Shown here piece after piece: positions 7,079 to 7,998 of a stretch of 7,998 nucleotides of DNA. The stretch lies in NCBI GenBank assembly GCA_913041325.1, contig CAJWHU010000068.1, positions 1 to 7,998 on the forward strand, read 5' to 3'. The notes beneath the pieces were generated by a model, which saw nothing but the letters and a program-made list of their open reading frames with translations, ran no database searches and was not told the DNA's origin. Numbering within the stretch: the first letter of the stretch is position 1; each line of letters opens with the position of its first letter. The stretch comes from an uncultured Fidelibacterota bacterium (GTDB taxonomy: Bacteria; Marinisomatota; Marinisomatia; Marinisomatales; UBA1611). Both the position numbers and the translations under genes were made by a program.

Positions 7079-7933
7079 ATGCCATTAAGGACTCTGGCAG
7101 TATATTTATCAATTTACTCATTTTTAACTGCACAAGATATGCCGACTATTTTGTCAACAAATGTAGATAAAACACAAACAGGTTTAGTAATTAAGTTCCA
7201 ACTTTCAAGCTATATTGAACGTTCCGACATTTCAAGCTGGATTGAGAGAGATAACTGGTTTATACTCAACGTATATAATATCATCCGACCGGAAGAGGGT
7301 TTTTTTTCAAATATAATTCAATACCCAATTGATGATATTCAGCAAAACTGGTCACAAAATGCACTCCAGCTGTCACTTCATATAAATCAAAATATCGGGA
7401 GATTTGATGTGATATTAGATAATAAGGATAATACTTTTCAAGTTGTCCTCACGTACTCTAACTTCATTACAGACAAGGAAAAAACCCCGTCTTTTGTATT
7501 TCCAGATTTAAAGGATGCACAAAAAATACATCACCCAAAATCCTGGAAGGATTCTCGTGAACGAACCACACTAGAAATAATATGTGATACAAAAGGATTA
7601 CCGATTTATGTTGATGGTCATCTTGTTGGTTATTCACCGCTGAAAAATCCAGTAGATGTTTTACCTGGATGGCATAAAGTGGGATATTTCCCAAATGATT
7701 ACTATCAAGATCCAAACAAATTAACTTCTAAAGAAAAAATCATGAATGATATACTTGTCATGGGGCGCTTAGATGTTTTTATCGATGAAGGAGATAATGA
7801 AACTATAGTATTAAACTATCAAAACCTAGATGAAGAAGTAATTGACTTTAATAAACGCTTTCAATCAGGCACCTGGGTAGGTTTTTCCTTGTTTTTCACA
7901 ATGCTCTTATTGATGAGTTGGGGGATGGCCTGA
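7079..7933 (+). CDS. Secreted AMIN-like / PEGA-domain protein with C-terminal membrane helix
   Basis: I start this 284-aa protein at the ATG at 7079, because MPLRTLAVYLSIYSFLTAQ is a clear signal peptide (cleavage near TA-Q). The longer in-frame ATG at 6983 would add 32 polar residues in front of it and run back through the previous gene. Residues about 22-128 form a beta-rich AMIN-like domain, with SSWIERDNWFILNVY aligning to the equivalent WSGQENWFYLTLN of the upstream protein. Residues about 164-204 are a PEGA domain (GLPIYVDGHLVGYSPL, PGWHKV). Another beta segment (231-247) is also shared with the neighbour. A hydrophobic helix (about 265-284, GTWVGFSLFFTMLLLMSWGMA) ends the protein. The layout suggests a mostly periplasmic protein anchored by its tail, with no peptidoglycan-binding module or catalytic motif. 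It lies 25 bp after its paralogue; the gap has no Shine-Dalgarno sequence. Confidence 0.8.
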   Translation: MPLRTLAVYLSIYSFLTAQDMPTILSTNVDKTQTGLVIKFQLSSYIERSDISSWIERDNWFILNVYNIIRPEEGFFSNIIQYPIDDIQQNWSQNALQLSLHINQNIGRFDVILDNKDNTFQVVLTYSNFITDKEKTPSFVFPDLKDAQKIHHPKSWKDSRERTTLEIICDTKGLPIYVDGHLVGYSPLKNPVDVLPGWHKVGYFPNDYYQDPNKLTSKEKIMNDILVMGRLDVFIDEGDNETIVLNYQNLDEEVIDFNKRFQSGTWVGFSLFFTMLLLMSWGMA

Positions 7934-7998
7934 TATACTGTTTTTATCTTTTATTTATATCGATAATAATTATTTCACCTGTAAGAATTTATGCTCAA
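7918..7998 (+). CDS. Start of a further secreted protein (partial)
   Basis: A third frame stays open to the window end and reads LIYCFYLLFISIIIISPV followed by RIYAQ, which looks like a signal-peptide hydrophobic core with an A-Q cleavage site, the same ending as in the preceding protein (TAQ). The only usual start codon in frame close by is TTG at 7918-7920, giving MGDG before the core and a 16-bp overlap with the preceding gene. An in-frame TAA at 7852-7854 limits the frame upstream. The product cannot be named from 27 codons. The call rests on signal-peptide shape and on the overlapping-gene style of this operon. Confidence 0.5.
   Translation, partial: MGDGLIYCFYLLFISIIIISPVRIYAQ

Noticed and set aside
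1..7998. CRISPR array, tRNA/rRNA genes, insertion sequence or attachment site
   Set aside because: No regularly spaced repeats, cloverleaf sequence, transposase motifs or terminal inverted repeats were seen; coding sequence fills almost the whole window.

Overview
The window is AT-rich, densely packed bacterial DNA (roughly one third G+C by eye). It holds two gene blocks that diverge from one short intergenic region at 1959-2039. Almost no start codon has a convincing Shine-Dalgarno sequence in front of it; the only AGGAG-like run, before dnaG, is too far from its start. Weak SD use, low G+C, tight gene packing and secreted AMIN-like/PEGA proteins would fit a Bacteroidota- or Marinimicrobia-like (FCB-group) marine bacterium. 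That assignment is inference, because the window has no rRNA or other strong phylogenetic marker.

Layout. Positions 1-42 probably hold the last 13 codons of a plus-strand gene with a beta-strand-like, outer-membrane-type C-terminus. The minus-strand block runs from 1958 down to 94: a thioredoxin-type arsenate reductase/LMW-phosphatase-fold protein (ArsC-like), an unrecognised 181-aa secreted protein, and a guanidino-modifying hydrolase of the DDAH/arginine deiminase superfamily. The first two overlap by 4 bp (ATGA) and the third follows after 15 bp, so they look like one operon. The plus-strand block runs from 2040 to the window end with junctions of -16 to +25 bp: a divergent beta-class DNA methyltransferase-like protein, a YqeY/GatB-like protein, a CvpA-family membrane protein, DNA primase DnaG, a secreted AMIN-like/peptidoglycan-binding/PEGA protein, a second secreted AMIN-like/PEGA protein with a C-terminal membrane helix, and the beginning of a third gene with a signal peptide.

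How the genes relate. The centre is a housekeeping replication cluster (yqeY-cvpA-dnaG). Attached in front is an orphan methyltransferase-like gene whose catalytic motif IV (normally D/N/S-PP-Y/F/W) reads RPPE and whose SAM loop is also altered. Attached behind are two paralogous envelope proteins that share the order signal peptide, AMIN-like beta domain, PEGA domain, but differ in extra parts: one has a peptidoglycan-binding domain, the other a C-terminal membrane anchor. The most interesting candidates are the possible pseudo-methyltransferase and the paralogous envelope pair. Nothing in the window looks like an IS element, CRISPR array, tRNA or rRNA.
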